Shown here one piece after another: positions 45,630 to 56,867 of a stretch of DNA of 64,000 nucleotides. The position numbers and the translations under genes are program-made. This DNA comes from Phyto melanocephala (Eukaryota > Arthropoda > Insecta > Diptera > Rhinophoridae): NCBI GenBank assembly GCA_941918925.1, contig OW799237.1, forward strand, positions 69,061,626 through 69,125,625, given 5' to 3'. The stretch's first letter is position 1. Each line of letters opens with the position of its first letter. The notes beneath the pieces are model-generated. The model searched no databases. It saw only the letters and a list, made by a program, of their open reading frames with translations, and was not told the origin of the DNA.

Positions 45630-48600
45630 TCAAACATTTAAGAACAGAATAATATTACGTTTAATTATAGTAACATTTACAGAAAAATCAATGAAATTAT
45701 AAAGATCATTATAGTTTTTCGATATTCTCCTTAGTGGGTCAGCATCAGCGTAGTTAGTTTGAAGACATCTAATATAAAGAGGAGTAAAATTCCGAGTAGC
45801 TCTAAGTGGAACATTAAACTTGATATTACTCAGCAAAAATTCAGAATTAACAGAACCATTTAATAAATTCACCATAAAAGTTACATTAAGCATAATTCGT
45901 CTACTTTCTAACGTTGGCAACTTAATTATAGCAAGTCTAGTTGTGTACGGCAGAATGTTTCTATCAGGATCCCATGTTGTATGACCTAAACAAAATAGAA
46001 GGAATTGTTTCTGAACAGATTCGATTCGATCCTTCTAAAAATTGGTATAAGGATCCCAAATAATAGATCCGAATTCTAGAATAGGTCTTACTAATGAGGT
46101 GTACAACCGTACAGTTATTTGTGGTTCTGTAAACTCTTTAGCACAACGTTTTATAAAATCGAGAACACCACGAGATTTATTTACCTTCATAATATGGTTT
46201 TTGAAATTTAGTTTAGGGTCAAAAAGAACGCCTAGATCCAAAAACTCCGAAACCAGTTCAAGTTTATAACTACCCAGAAAAAAGAGACATTTTTTTAGGT
46301 TGAGTCATTAAATTAATATTGCACCATTCAAAAAATTTATTCAAATCATGTTGTAACTGAGTTCCATCCTGAATGTTCTTGTAACTAAGAAAAATCTTTA
46401 CGTCATCAGCATACATTAAAACATTGCAAAATTTGATTGCACTTGGCAAGTCATTTATAAAGAGCGAAAATAAAATAGGACCCAAATGGCTACCTTGAGG
46501 AACACCAGATTTTACTGCAATATTATAAGAAGTAACATTGTTAAAAAGAACACATTGTTTACGACCTGTTAGGTATGACTTTATCCACTTCAAAGTCTTT
46601 ATCGTGAATCCCATAAGATTAAGCTTGTGTAGAAGCAGATCATGATTAACTTGATCAAAAGCCTTACTGAAGTCAGTATAGATTACATCCGTCAATTGTT
46701 TATTATGAAAACCATTATGAACAACAGTGGTAAGTTCCAAAAGGTTAGTTAGTATAGAGCAGCCTTTTCTAAAACCGTGTTGATGATGACATAGAAGAGA
46801 TGATATTTGATGGCATATATTATCCGTAATACATTTTCCAAAAAGTTTTGGAATCGCACTAAGCTTCGCAATACCTCTATAGTTCGTAACGTTCGATTTA
46901 TTACCGGATTTAAATAGCGGAATTATAAAGGAGTCCTTCCAAAACTGAGGAAAATAACCAAGTTTTATTGCATTATCTATATATATAAAAGTGAGACTCT
47001 GTGTGTGTGTGTGTTAGCTATAGACTCCGAAACTGTAAAACCGATCGGACTCAAATTTTGGCAAGTTGTTGTACACATACCAGGGAGTGTTTATGGGTGG
47101 AAAAAAGTGGGCGGTGCCACCCCCATAAAAATTAGTTATCAGTTTTAAAAATTAGTTATCAGTTTTAGCAACTTGCACTTGACCAATTTTTCTGAAACTT
47201 TGCACACATATCGAGCTTTCATGACTAAATAATTTCGTGATAAAAAAAAGTGGGCGGGGCCACGCCCCTAAAAAAGTTTTCATTTTGAGGTACTTGCACC
47301 GGACCGATTTTTTTGAAACTTTGCACACATACTAAGCTGTCATAAGTTTTATTGCATTATCTATATATATAAAAGTGAGACTCTGTGTGTGTGTGTGCTA
47401 GCTATAGACTCCGAAACTGTAAAACCGATCGGACTCAAATTTTGGCAAGTTGTTGTACACATACCAGGGAGTGTTTATGGGTGGAAAAAAGTGGGCGGTG
47501 CCACCCCCATAAAAATTAGTTATCAGTTTTAGCAACTTGCACTTGACCAATTTTTCTGAAACTTTGCACACATATCGAGCTTTCATGACTAAATAATTTC
47601 GTGATAAAAAAAAGTGGGCGGGGCCACGCCCCTAAAAAAGTTTTCATTTTGAGGTACTTGCACCGGACCGATTTTTTTGAAACTTTGCACACATACTAAG
47701 CTGTCATAACCATAAAATTTCGTTATTAGAAAAGTGGGCAGTGCCACGCCCATAAAAAAAGGTATCATTTTGAGGTACTTGCACTGGACCGATTATTCTG
47801 AAACTTTACACACATATTGAGCTGTTATGACTTTACAATTTCGTGATTAGAAAAGTGGGCAATACCACGCCTATAAAAAAAATTATAATTTTTAAGTTTT
47901 TGCACTTGATATTCAATTAAAATTCAGAATGCATTTGGATTCATTAAGGGGCGTAGCAACGCGCGCCGGGTTTGGCTAGTTGTATATAATTGCAAGTGGA
48001 GTAGTAAGCGCATTTGCGCAATGTTTTAAGACACAGTTGGGTATGCCATCCGGTCCACTATTAAAGGATAATTTCATACTCTCTATGGCTGATAAAATCT
48101 GTGAAGTGACGATTGGAGTGAGTTGTATTGGTTGACTTTCAGCAATTTTGTATGGGTACGAATTGTTTTTGTATTGTACATAAGTCGGCAAATAAAATAC
48201 TTATTATTAAATTATCACTAGATTCAGAATTTAAATATTTGATTGAGTTTGGGTAACCAGTTGATTTTCGCTTAGAATTAACGAATTTATAAAATGACTT
48301 AGGATCATTAATGAAATTGTGTTTCATGGTATTAATATAATTTTTGTAAAGCAACGTATTCATTGAAACGTAATCAGCACGGGAAACAGTATATTTAGCA
48401 TAATCAATATGTGAGCCAGACTTTTTAAATTTTTTAAACCATTTGCTTTTAATATTTTTCAGATTTGACAACTGTTTAGATTTCCATGGAGGGCCAGTTT
48501 TAATAAATAATTTTGTTTTTGGAACACAATATTCAAAATATTCCAGGATTGTTTTGTAATACGTCTGTACTGTTGAGTCGAGAGTAGCTCGAGAATTATA

Positions 48601-48951
48601 CGAGTTTGATAATAAATCCAGCCAATTGTGTTATATAAAAGAAAGTTTAATTCTTCATAATTTGCTTTTTTAAAACAGAAGACTATCGTTTTGATTATCT
48701 GCTTTCACCGGACGATAAAATGGAACATTAAGACTTAATTGAAGAGTAGGGTGATAACGGTCTTCAGGACAAACAATTACTTTAGAATGAGTTAGTGAAC
48801 AATCATTTGTAAATACAAGATCTAATAATTTACCAAATCTATTATAAATACCATTAACTTGAAATAGGCATAAATCATGAAGTTTATTTAAAAATATAAA
48901 ACATATCCGGTAAAAATTTCCAGGAAATATTTGGCAAATTACAATCACCAA
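45630..48951 (-). pseudogene. Jockey-type endonuclease / reverse transcriptase
   Basis: Order on the minus strand: endonuclease C-terminal segment LFQVNGIYNRFGKLLDLVFT (about 48860), linker, the RT N-terminal part KLSFNSGPDGIPNCVLKHCA (48100), then after the Helitron LGYFPQFWKDSFIIPLFKSG (46960). RT motifs follow: FSKAFDQVNHDLLLHKL, SGVPQGSHLGPILFSLFIND and the catalytic MYADDVKIFL. The tail LGVFFDP-like to FGSIIWDPY matches jockey C-termini. Frame breaks occur near 48200, 48600 and 46000-46270, so it is dead. Confidence 0.8.
46976..47979 (+). mobile_element. Helitron (non-autonomous) inside the jockey element
   Basis: Begins TC after A (46975) and ends gccgggtttggctag (47965-47979) before T (47980), the canonical A/TC...CTAG/T insertion. 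The 3' part has the gcgtagcaacgc hairpin. The body is a tandem repeat of about 120 bp built around gtgggcggggccacgcccct. A 384-bp tandem duplication lies inside it (46960-47343 and from 47344). Confidence 0.9.
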
Positions 48952-49139
48952 AAAAAAAGAACTGAATCGACTGGTTGTGATAATAAAACAATGGATTCAA
49001 TTAACTTTAAATGTTTACCATATACAAGCTGATTTCTATTCTGATTAGGCGGAATATATATGCAAATATAATTGATTTTAAGTAAACTTTTCTGATATAT
49101 TAATTTAATTTTTTTATTTATAATTTATCATGTAACATA

Positions 49140-50389
49140 AATCGGTCGGTCGTGCGCAGATCATATCAACACGTTGCGCATCATAATTGAGCAATCAGCC
49201 GAACAAAACACTCCCTTATATCTTCTTTTTGTCGATTTTGAGCGCGCTTTCGATACAATATTCCGTAATTCAATGTGGTCGGCACTGTTATTTAAAGGCA
49301 TTCCCGAAAAAATTGTAAACCTGATTCGTGAACTCTACAGGGATGCTAAGTGTAAGATTCGTTTTAACGGAAATGAGGGTCGCCCGTTCTTTCCCAACAC
49401 TGGTGTAAGACAAGGTTGCATCCTTTCGCCAACGTTATTCTTAATACTACTCGATTGTGTCATGGAAAAAACCAATAGAGAAGCTCCTGTTGGTATTCGC
49501 TGGACCTTATCCGAATTTCTTTATGACATTGACTACGCCGATGACATATGTCTGATGGCCCATCGCTTTCAGGATATTGAAGCAAAACTTAGGTGTCTCT
49601 CCGAAAATGCTATAAAAGTTGGATTGAGAATCAACAGTAGGAAGACTAAGCTTATGCGAATAGGAACAGATGTAACAACTCCATTGGTGGTAAATGATGT
49701 TACTATTGAAGACGTAGATTCTTTTTGTTATCTTGGTAGTAAGATAACCAAAGATGGAGGGTCTCAAGCCGATATTGCTGATCGTATCAATAAAGCACGC
49801 AGCTCTTTTTTATCGCTCTACAAAATTTGGCGTAGAAACAATATCTCGCGGAAAACTAAACTACGCATTTTCAACTGCAGTGTTAAGTCTGTGTTATTGT
49901 ATGGCTGTTCTACCTGGAGCTTAACAAAAGAATCCATTCGTAAAATCCAAACATTTATAAACAAATGCTTAAGGCAAATTCTTAACATCTTTTGGCCTAA
50001 TTGGATTACAAATGAAGCGCTGCTGCAGATGGCGAACTCTAAGCCGGTAGAAATCGAAATTCGCAAACGCAAATGGACGTGGGTAGGTCATATATTGCGA
50101 AGACCACAATCAGAAATAGCAAGAATAGCCTTAGATTGGAACCCACAAGGACAGCGCAGACCTGGTAGACCCCGAAACACCTGGGTGCGCTACCTGAAAC
50201 AGGAATGTGAACTTGCTCGAGTTTCATGGAATCAAGCTAAGGCGATTGCCAGAGATAGACAAAGATGGAGAGAATTTGTTGACGCCCTATGTTCACTTTG
50301 AACTTTTATTTAAGTATTAATTAAAAATCGATATGTATTTCTATTTCTATAAATATTTAATTAAATAAAGGACATATATATATATATAT
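49140..50389 (+). mobile_element. 5'-truncated LINE with target duplication
   Basis: Flanked by tgtaaca on both sides (49133-49139 and 50390-50396), which in the intact 450-bp units occurs once. The 5' end is truncated inside the RT domain. The 3' end is a short TA-rich tail (50372-50389). Confidence 0.8.
49141..50301 (+). CDS. Partial LINE reverse transcriptase, uninterrupted frame
   Basis: The open frame already runs at 49144 (GRSCADHINTLRIIIEQS), so the TTG at 49174 is not a true start. RT motifs: LFVDFERAFDT, TGVRQGCILSPTLFLILLD, and the catalytic box IDYADDICLMA. The C-terminal part has FCYLGSKIT, SVLLYGCSTWSLT, KWTWVGHILRR and GRPRNTWVRYL up to a stop at 50299-50301. This organisation is that of the endonuclease-RT LINEs of the RTE-like or related group; the exact clade is uncertain. 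With 386 intact codons it is a young 5'-truncated copy. Confidence 0.8.
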   Translation: MGRSCADHINTLRIIIEQSAEQNTPLYLLFVDFERAFDTIFRNSMWSALLFKGIPEKIVNLIRELYRDAKCKIRFNGNEGRPFFPNTGVRQGCILSPTLFLILLDCVMEKTNREAPVGIRWTLSEFLYDIDYADDICLMAHRFQDIEAKLRCLSENAIKVGLRINSRKTKLMRIGTDVTTPLVVNDVTIEDVDSFCYLGSKITKDGGSQADIADRINKARSSFLSLYKIWRRNNISRKTKLRIFNCSVKSVLLYGCSTWSLTKESIRKIQTFINKCLRQILNIFWPNWITNEALLQMANSKPVEIEIRKRKWTWVGHILRRPQSEIARIALDWNPQGQRRPGRPRNTWVRYLKQECELARVSWNQAKAIARDRQRWREFVDALCSL

Positions 50390-50537
50390 ATGTAACAAAA
50401 AATATAGTTTGGCGTTTCAATCTGTCATTTCAGTAAATAGTGTCTGTTTGTATGCGGCCAAATAAAACAGGCAATTTTTTTTAATGATATTTTTTTATTA
50501 CACTGGTTTACAGCCAAAAAATACCAAGAACGCCACA

Positions 50538-50690
50538 TGCCTAGATAAGTTAATTGGGACCTCCTGAACACGAAAAACGCTGTAATTTTTTTTCTAAGTC
50601 ATATCGACGTTATCTAAAAAACGGTACTTAGAAAAAAAATTACAGCGTTTTTCGTGTTCAGGAGGTCCCAATTAGCTTATCTAGGCATGT
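50538..50690. repeat. Long palindrome (foldback insertion)
   Basis: catgcctagataagttaatt (50538-50557) through ttttctaagt (50601) is mirrored by acttagaaaaaaaattacag through cttatctaggcatg (50625-50689). The arms are about 64 bp, differ by about one base, and leave a 23-bp loop. The palindrome replaces the middle of one 450-bp unit and has no counterpart in the other units. Confidence 0.7.
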
Positions 50691-52033
50691 AGCTTTATTG
50701 GTATTTTTCCAAATTAAAAATTTGTAAAGCAATGTTATTAAACAAGATACATGTAATCTTGTTTTTGTATAATTGAACCAAACGGTCAAAAATTTTCTGA
50801 CAACACTAATTTTTACATTCTGGTCTTAAACTTCGTTCACAGCTTATAAACAGCTGGGCTAAAGAGTGCACCCTAGTTCATTTTCATAGGCACTGATGAT
50901 TTGTTTGTATTATATTTTCTGACATCTCTTATGAAAATATAATTGATTTTAAGTAAACTTTTCTGATATATTAATTTAATTTTTTTATTTATAATTTATC
51001 ATGTAACAAAAAATATAATTATGCGTTTCTATCTGTCATTTCAGTAAATAGTGCCTGTTGTATGCCGCCAAACAAAACAGGTAATTTTTTTTTATTGATA
51101 TTTTTTATTTTATCTTAATATTAATTGCCTTATTGTCAATCGTTTATTCTGGCTCAAGGTGAATTCAATCAGGTGATCTCTTCCCTACAAAAACACTTAA
51201 CTACATGTATTTTGTTTTTGTGTATTTGAACCAAACTGTCAAAAATTTTCTGACTAAACACTAATTTTGACATTCAGGTCTTTAACTTCGTTCACAGCTT
51301 ATAAACAGCTGGGTAAATAGTTCACCCTAGTTTATTTTCATAGGCACTGATGATTTTTTTGTATTATATTTTCTGACATCTCTTATGAAAATATAATTGA
51401 TTTTAAGTAAACTTTTCTGATATATTAATTTAATTTTTTTATTTATAATTTATCATGAAACAAAAATATAATTTGGCGTTTCTATCTGTCATTTCAGTAA
51501 ATAGTGCCTGTTGTATGCCGCCAAACAAAACAGGTAATTTTTTTTATTGATATTTTTTATTATATTTTAATATTAATTGCCTTATTGTCAATCGTTTATT
51601 CTGGCTCAAGGTGAATTCAATCAGGTGATCTCTTCCCTACAAAAACACTAACTACATGTAACTTGTTTTTGTATAATTGAACCAAACTGTCAATAATTTT
51701 CTGACAACACTAATTTTTACATTCTGGTCTTAAGCTTCGTTCACAGCTTATAAACAGCTGGGCTAAAGAGTTCACCCTAGTTCATTTTCATAGGCACTGA
51801 TGATTTGTTTGTATTATATTTTCTGACATCTCTTATGAAAATATAATTGATTTTAAGTAAACTTTTCTGATATACATATTAATTTAATTTTTTTTTTAAT
51901 TTATCATGTAACAAAAATATAATTTGGCGTTTCTATCTGTCATTTCAGTAAATGTATGCCGCCAAACAAACCAGGTAATTATTTTTAATGATATTTTTTA
52001 TTATATCTTAATATTAATTGCCTTATTGTCAAT

Positions 52034-52388
52034 ATCCACTTTGATGGATATTCCAGCAGGATAACGACCCAAAATTAATTTGTTTTTTTTTTTATTATTT
52101 GCCAGGAAATTTAATTAAATTTTTGTTGTTATTATAATCTAAGTACATCCTACTAATATAATAAATGTGAATGTTTGTATGTTTGAACATTTGTTACTCA
52201 ATCACGCACAAACGGCTGAACGGAACTAAATGAAATTCGGCACATAGATAGATAACGACCTAGATTAACACATAGGCTACTTTTTATCACGTTAACCACG
52301 CAAAGTCGTTGGTAAACTCATCATCCTAAACGGGTTGTTTGTGTTGTAAATATTTTTATTTTTGTTGTAAGTTGACTTTTATTTAATA
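52034..52388 (+). mobile_element. Tc1 crumb and Helitron leader
   Basis: ttgatggatattccagcagg (52043-52062) with ataacgacccaaaa encodes the Tc1 motif WIFQQDNDPK and nothing more. At 52148 a Helitron-type 5' end begins (tcctactaatataataaatg, then tgtatgtttg and gaaattcggcaca). It is cut at 52388 by another Helitron. Confidence 0.5.
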
Positions 52389-53016
52389 CTAGAAAAGCCC
52401 GGCGCGCGTTGCTACGCCCCTTAATGAATAAAAATGCATTCTGAATTAATTTAATTTAAATTGAATATCAAGTGCAAAAAGCTAAAAATTATATCTTTCT
52501 TTATGGGCGCGGCGCTGCCCACTTTTCTAATCACGAAATTATATAGTCATGAGAGTTCAATATGTGTGCAAAGTTTCAGAAAAATCGGTCAAGTGGAAGT
52601 AGCTAAAAATAATAACTACTTTTTTATGGGCGTGGCCCCGCCCACTTTTCTATTCACGAAACTGTATAGTCATGACAGCTCAATGTGTGTACAAAGTTTC
52701 AGAAAAATCAGTCCAGTGCAAGTACCTCAAAATTAAAAATTTTTTATGGGCGTGGCCCCGCCCACTTTTCTAATCACGAAATTATTTAGTCATGAGAGCT
52801 CGATATGTTTGCAAAGTTTTAGAAAAATCGGTCATGTGTAAGTAGCTAAAAATGATAAATAATTTCTTATGGGCGTGGCCCGCCCACTTTTTTCCACCCA
52901 TAAACACTCCCTGGTATGTGTACAACAACTTAGCAAAGTTTGAGCCCGATCGGTTTTACAGTTTCGGAGTCTATAGCTAACACACACACACAGAGTTTCA
53001 CTTTTATATATATAGA
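52389..53016 (-). mobile_element. Helitron, short copy
   Basis: Plus strand: A / ctagaaaagcccggcgcgcg (52389-52408) ... cttttatatatataga / T (53001-53017). It has four gggcgtggccccgcccactt-type units. Same family as 46976 and 54858, opposite strand to 46976. No coding. Confidence 0.85.
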
Positions 53017-53168
53017 TTTTCAAATTCAAATTTTTAAATTAATAATCTTACTAATAATGATAAACCGTTATCGATTTAATGTTAATGATTATAATGATAA
53101 AATATTTCTTTATTTTTTATTTTAAATTTTTATACATAATAAATTCAGGTTTTTCTGCTTTGTAATAT

Positions 53169-53199
<31 letters not shown>
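53169..53199. repeat. (AT)n microsatellite
   Basis: About 15 uninterrupted AT units in AT-rich DNA without a gene (53017-53230). Confidence 0.8.
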
Positions 53200-53203
<4 letters not shown>

Positions 53204-53269
53204 TGGCCTAGAGTGGCTTTTTGTATTACATGAATAAATAAATAATATAATATATTTGAATGTTTGTAT

Positions 53270-53479
53270 CAAGGCATATTTATTCATCAGGTAATTGCAG
53301 TTCGGAGAGAATTTTTTTGTTTATCATTTTTTATATATGAAGATTGACATTTGAAATAAATTTAAAAAGAGAGAAAATTGTTTTTTATTTATGCATTTTG
53401 ACAGCTGAAATTTAAAATAAGTGTTGAAAAAAATAATCAGCTGACGAATCAAGAGTACCTGATGAATAAATATGCCTTG
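53270..53479. mobile_element. hAT-like MITE with 8-bp duplication
   Basis: caaggcatatttattcatca (53270-53289) plus ggta is mirrored exactly at 53456-53479. gtttgtat flanks both sides (53262-53269, 53480-53487). It interrupts a Helitron-leader-like sequence (gaatgtttgtat / gtttgtatgtttgg). Same end type as the element at 14206. Confidence 0.75.
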
Positions 53480-53656
53480 GTTTGTATGTTTGGATAACTT
53501 TGACAAACATATAAATAACAATCTAGGTTAATACTAAGTCTACCTTTTATTCCGATAACTACGCAGAAGAAGTCGCGGGCACAAGCTAAAAGTACAATAA
53601 AAAGTAAAAGTGCTGTTTTGCAAATATCAATTAAAAAAAATTTATAAGACTTTGAT

Positions 53657-54360
53657 TACTTTTCGGAAAAAGTTGCTTATGTTTCGAACAACACTGTATA
53701 AAAAAAGATTTCTCATCTTTTCTCTCATATTTTGGTCATATAAAAACGTTAATATTGTTAACGAGCCATTCTTTCACATATTTAGATGTGTGATTGCGAT
53801 CGTTATCTTGTCTTATTTCCTTCTCTGCATCTGACAGCATTACATTTAGCAGGATGTCTCTAAAAAGAAAATGATTTATTATTCTATGAATTGGACCGAT
53901 ACTGTAACCTGAAAATATCCCCCGACCAAAACGTTACCGCCGCTATGTTTCACTGTACTTTTTGTATAACGTGGATTAAGACGTTGACCTTTCGGTCTCC
54001 TAACTAATTTAATCGATATGAACCTTTCTTATTTAATTTTCACTTATCTGAGAAACGCACAGTATTCGATTGTGTGGTGGTCTAAATAATGTGCTCTCTT
54101 ACGAATTTTATCCTGGCCAGTCTATTTTTTCCTAATATAAAGGGGCTTTTTACACTTTTGTAAGCTTTTAGGCCACCCTTTACAGCTCGTCTTTGGATTG
54201 TTCGGGAAGTAACATTTAATTATATGTGTGAAGCAATGGTTGTTGACGATATGAATGTATCTTTTTTTTAACAAACTTATAGCCTGGTCATCTCGTTTTC
54301 TGATTTTTTGGTGAACGTCCACTCTTATGTTCTGTAGCCAAAGTACCCGAAGAACTAAAA
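53657..54360 (-). pseudogene. Tc1-like relic
   Basis: An end sequence cttttcggaaaaagttgctt ... gaacaacactgta (53657-53702) matches, inverted, the end at 28191. The minus strand between 54360 and 53880 keeps scraps such as TVKHSGGNVLVGG and a Lys/Arg-rich HTH-like N-terminus (VDVHQKIRKRDDQAISLL). No open core is left. Confidence 0.55.
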
Positions 54361-54857
54361 CGGCTTATAATTCTTGATATCACGTGAATAATATAATTAT
54401 ACCCTTCACACAGTGAAAAAGGGTATATATAGGTTTGTCATTCCGTGTGAAATTTCTACAATTTTCATTTCCGATAAAGTATATATTTTCTGAAAGCTTA
54501 TAAATAGGGGAGTCGATTAAGCTCTGTCAGTCTGTCCGTCTGTCCGTGTGTATGTTGAAATCAACTTTTTGAAGACCCCCGACATCGCTCGGACCCGGGT
54601 GAGGTATTAAAATATCAGAAATATTCGGGAGTAGAACGGTATTGAAAATCAGAAACATTGGTACATAAACAACTGAGATATGAGCAAAAACCCACGACCA
54701 CATCGATTTTTTTTCACAAAAACAACATTACAACAACAACATACTTACAAACGTGTATACTGGTTAGAGAAAACGTGGCATCGAATCCCAGCTGAGCGGA
54801 AAAAAAATTTTTTCTAATTTTTTTAAAATTTTTTTTTTAATTTTTTTATTTAATATA

Positions 54858-55714
54858 CTAGCCAAACCCGGCGCGCGTTGCTACGCCCCTTAATGAATCG
54901 AAATGCATTCTGAATTTTAATTGAATATCAAGTGCAAAAACCTAAAAATTATAATTTTTTTATGGGCGTGGCATTTCCCACTTTTCTAGTCACGAAATTG
55001 TAAAGTCATAGCAGCTCAATATGTGCAAAGTTTCAGAAGAATCGGACCAGTGCAAGTATCCCAAAATTAAAATTGTTTTTATGGGCGTGCCCTTGCCCAC
55101 TTTTCTAATCACGAAATTGTAAAGTCATAATAGCTCAATATGTGTGCAAAGTTTCAGAATAATCGGTCCAGTGCAAGAACCTCAAAATGATACCTTTTTT
55201 TATGGGCGTGGCACTGCCCACTTTTCTAATCTTGAAATTATTTAGTCATGACAGCTCAATATGTGTGCAAAGTTTCAGAAAAATCGGTCTGATGCAAGTA
55301 CCTCAAAATTATAGCCTTTTTTTATGGGCGTGGCCCCGCCCACTTTTTTAATCACGAAGTTATAAAGTCACGACAGCTTAATATGTGTGCAAAGTTTCAG
55401 AAAAATCGGTCCAGTTCAAGTACCTCAAAGTTAAAACTTTTTTAGGGGCGTGGCCCCGCCCACTTTTCTTATCACGAAATTATTTAGTCATGAAAGCTCG
55501 ATATGTGTGCAAAGTTTCAGAAAAATCGGTCAAGTGCAAGTAGCTAAAACTAATAACTAATTTTTGTGGGCGTAGCCCCGCCCACTTTTTTCCACCCATA
55601 AACACTCCCTGGTATGTGTCCAACAACTTGCCAAAGTTTGAGTCCGATCGGTTTTACAGTTTCGGAGTCTATAGCTAACACACACACACAGAGATTCACT
55701 TTTATATATATAGA
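54858..55714 (-). mobile_element. Helitron, full-length non-autonomous copy 1
   Basis: ctagccaaacccggcgcgcg at 54858-54877 and tctatatatataaaagtgaa on the minus strand at 55714-55695. Seven tandem units contain gggcgtggcac/ccgccca. No Rep/helicase coding sequence. Host A precedes 54858. Confidence 0.9.
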
Positions 55715-55717
55715 TTA

Positions 55718-56577
55718 CTAGCCGAACCCGGCGCGCGTTGCTACGCCCCTTAATGAATCGAAATGCATTCTGAATTTTAATTGAATATCAAGTGCAAAAA
55801 CCTAAAAGTTTTTTTTTTTTATGGGCGTGGCATTGCCCACTTTTCTAATCACGAAATTGTAAAGTCATAACAGCTCAATATGTGTGCAAAGCTTCAGAAG
55901 AATCAGTCCAGTGCAAGTACCTCAAAATGATACGTTTTTTTTATAGGCGTGGCAGTGCCCACTTTTCTAATCACGAAGTTATTTAGTCATGACAGCTCGA
56001 TATGTGTGCAAAGTTTCAGAAAAATCGGTCTGGTGCAAGTACCTCAAAATTATAACCTTTTATGGGCGTGGCCCTGCCCACTTTTCTAATCACGAAATTA
56101 TAAATTTATAACAGCTAAATATGTGTGCAAAGTTTCAGAATAATCTGTCCAGTGCAAGTACCACAAAATGATACTTTTTTTTATAGGCGTGGCCCCGCCC
56201 ACTTTTTTAATCACGAAATTATAAAGCCATGACAGCTCAATATGTGTGCAAAGTTTCAGAATAATCATTCCAGTGCAAGTACCTCAATATTAAAAGTTTT
56301 TCAGGGGCGTGGCCCCGCCCACTTTTTTTATCACGAAATTATTTAATCATGATAGCTCGATATGTGTGCAAAGTTTCAGAAAAATCGGTCAAGTGCAAGT
56401 AGCTAAAACTGATAACTAATTTTTATGGGCGTGGCCCCGCCCACTTTTTTCTACCCATAAACACTCCCTGGTATGTGTACAACAACTTACCAAAGTTTGA
56501 ACCCGATCGGTTTTACAGTTTCGGAGTCTATAGCTAACACACACACACACACAGAGTTTCACCTTTATATATATAGA
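55718..56577 (-). mobile_element. Helitron, full-length non-autonomous copy 2
   Basis: Same ends and orientation as copy 1 (ctagccgaacccggcgcgcg at 55718, reverse TC at 56577-56576), separated from it by TTA only. Similar unit structure with sequence differences, so the two copies are not simply identical duplicates. Host T follows at 56578. Confidence 0.9.
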
Positions 56578-56867
56578 TTTATATTTTTATTATTTTTTTT
56601 TTATTTTTTTTTTGTTTTATATATATTATATATATAATAATTTTTTTTTTTAATTTTTTTTTAAATTTTTTTCTTTTTTAATTTTTTTTTTTTTTTTTTG
56701 TTTTTTTAACATACATACGTGGATTTATAATTTTACAATGGGATGTTTTTATATATGTATGTATGTATATGGGATGAATGGTGACACAAAGTACTGTTAT
56801 TGCATGACTACACGTTGTGAAGGGTATATAAGATTCGGCACGGCCGAATATAGCGCTCTTACTTGTT

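Larger units (their letters stand above)
45529..49056 (-). mobile_element. Jockey-clade non-LTR retrotransposon, 5' truncated
   Basis: Minus strand. The 3' end is an aataaataaat tail (45529-45560) and the 5' part is lost near 49056. It carries endonuclease and reverse transcriptase remains and is interrupted by a Helitron. Its target, tctct/tatg of the 450-bp repeat, is identifiable from the intact units. Confidence 0.8.
45491..52032 (+). repeat. 450-bp tandem array, first unit split by insertions
   Basis: The word cactgatgattt recurs at 50891, 51345 and 51795, periods of 454 and 450 bp. A unit runs through tttctgacatctct, taatttatcatgtaaca, tttctatctgtcatttcagt and gccgccaaacaaaacagg to cttattgtcaat. 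The first unit starts at about 45491 and is broken by a jockey element (45529-49056), a LINE (49140-50389) and a palindromic insertion (about 50510-50710). Nothing coding belongs to the array. Confidence 0.7.
54398..56867 (+). mobile_element. DINE-1-like element split by two Helitrons
   Basis: 5' part 54398-54857 (tatacccttcacacagtg, core, acaacaacatac, cagctgagcg, T-rich run). 3' part 56578-56867 (T-rich run, acatacatacgtggatttat, gattcggcacggccgaatat, gcgctcttacttgttt). The break lies in the T-rich centre. Confidence 0.85.

Noticed and set aside
49174..49176. Start codon of the LINE frame
   Set aside because: The triplet is TTG and the RT frame is already open upstream with conserved residues, so this is internal to a truncated protein.
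54858..56577. Regular repeats spaced at about 120 bp, reminiscent of an array such as CRISPR
   Set aside because: The units are the internal tandem repeats of Helitrons, diverge gradually and have no leader or cas genes; the genome is eukaryotic.
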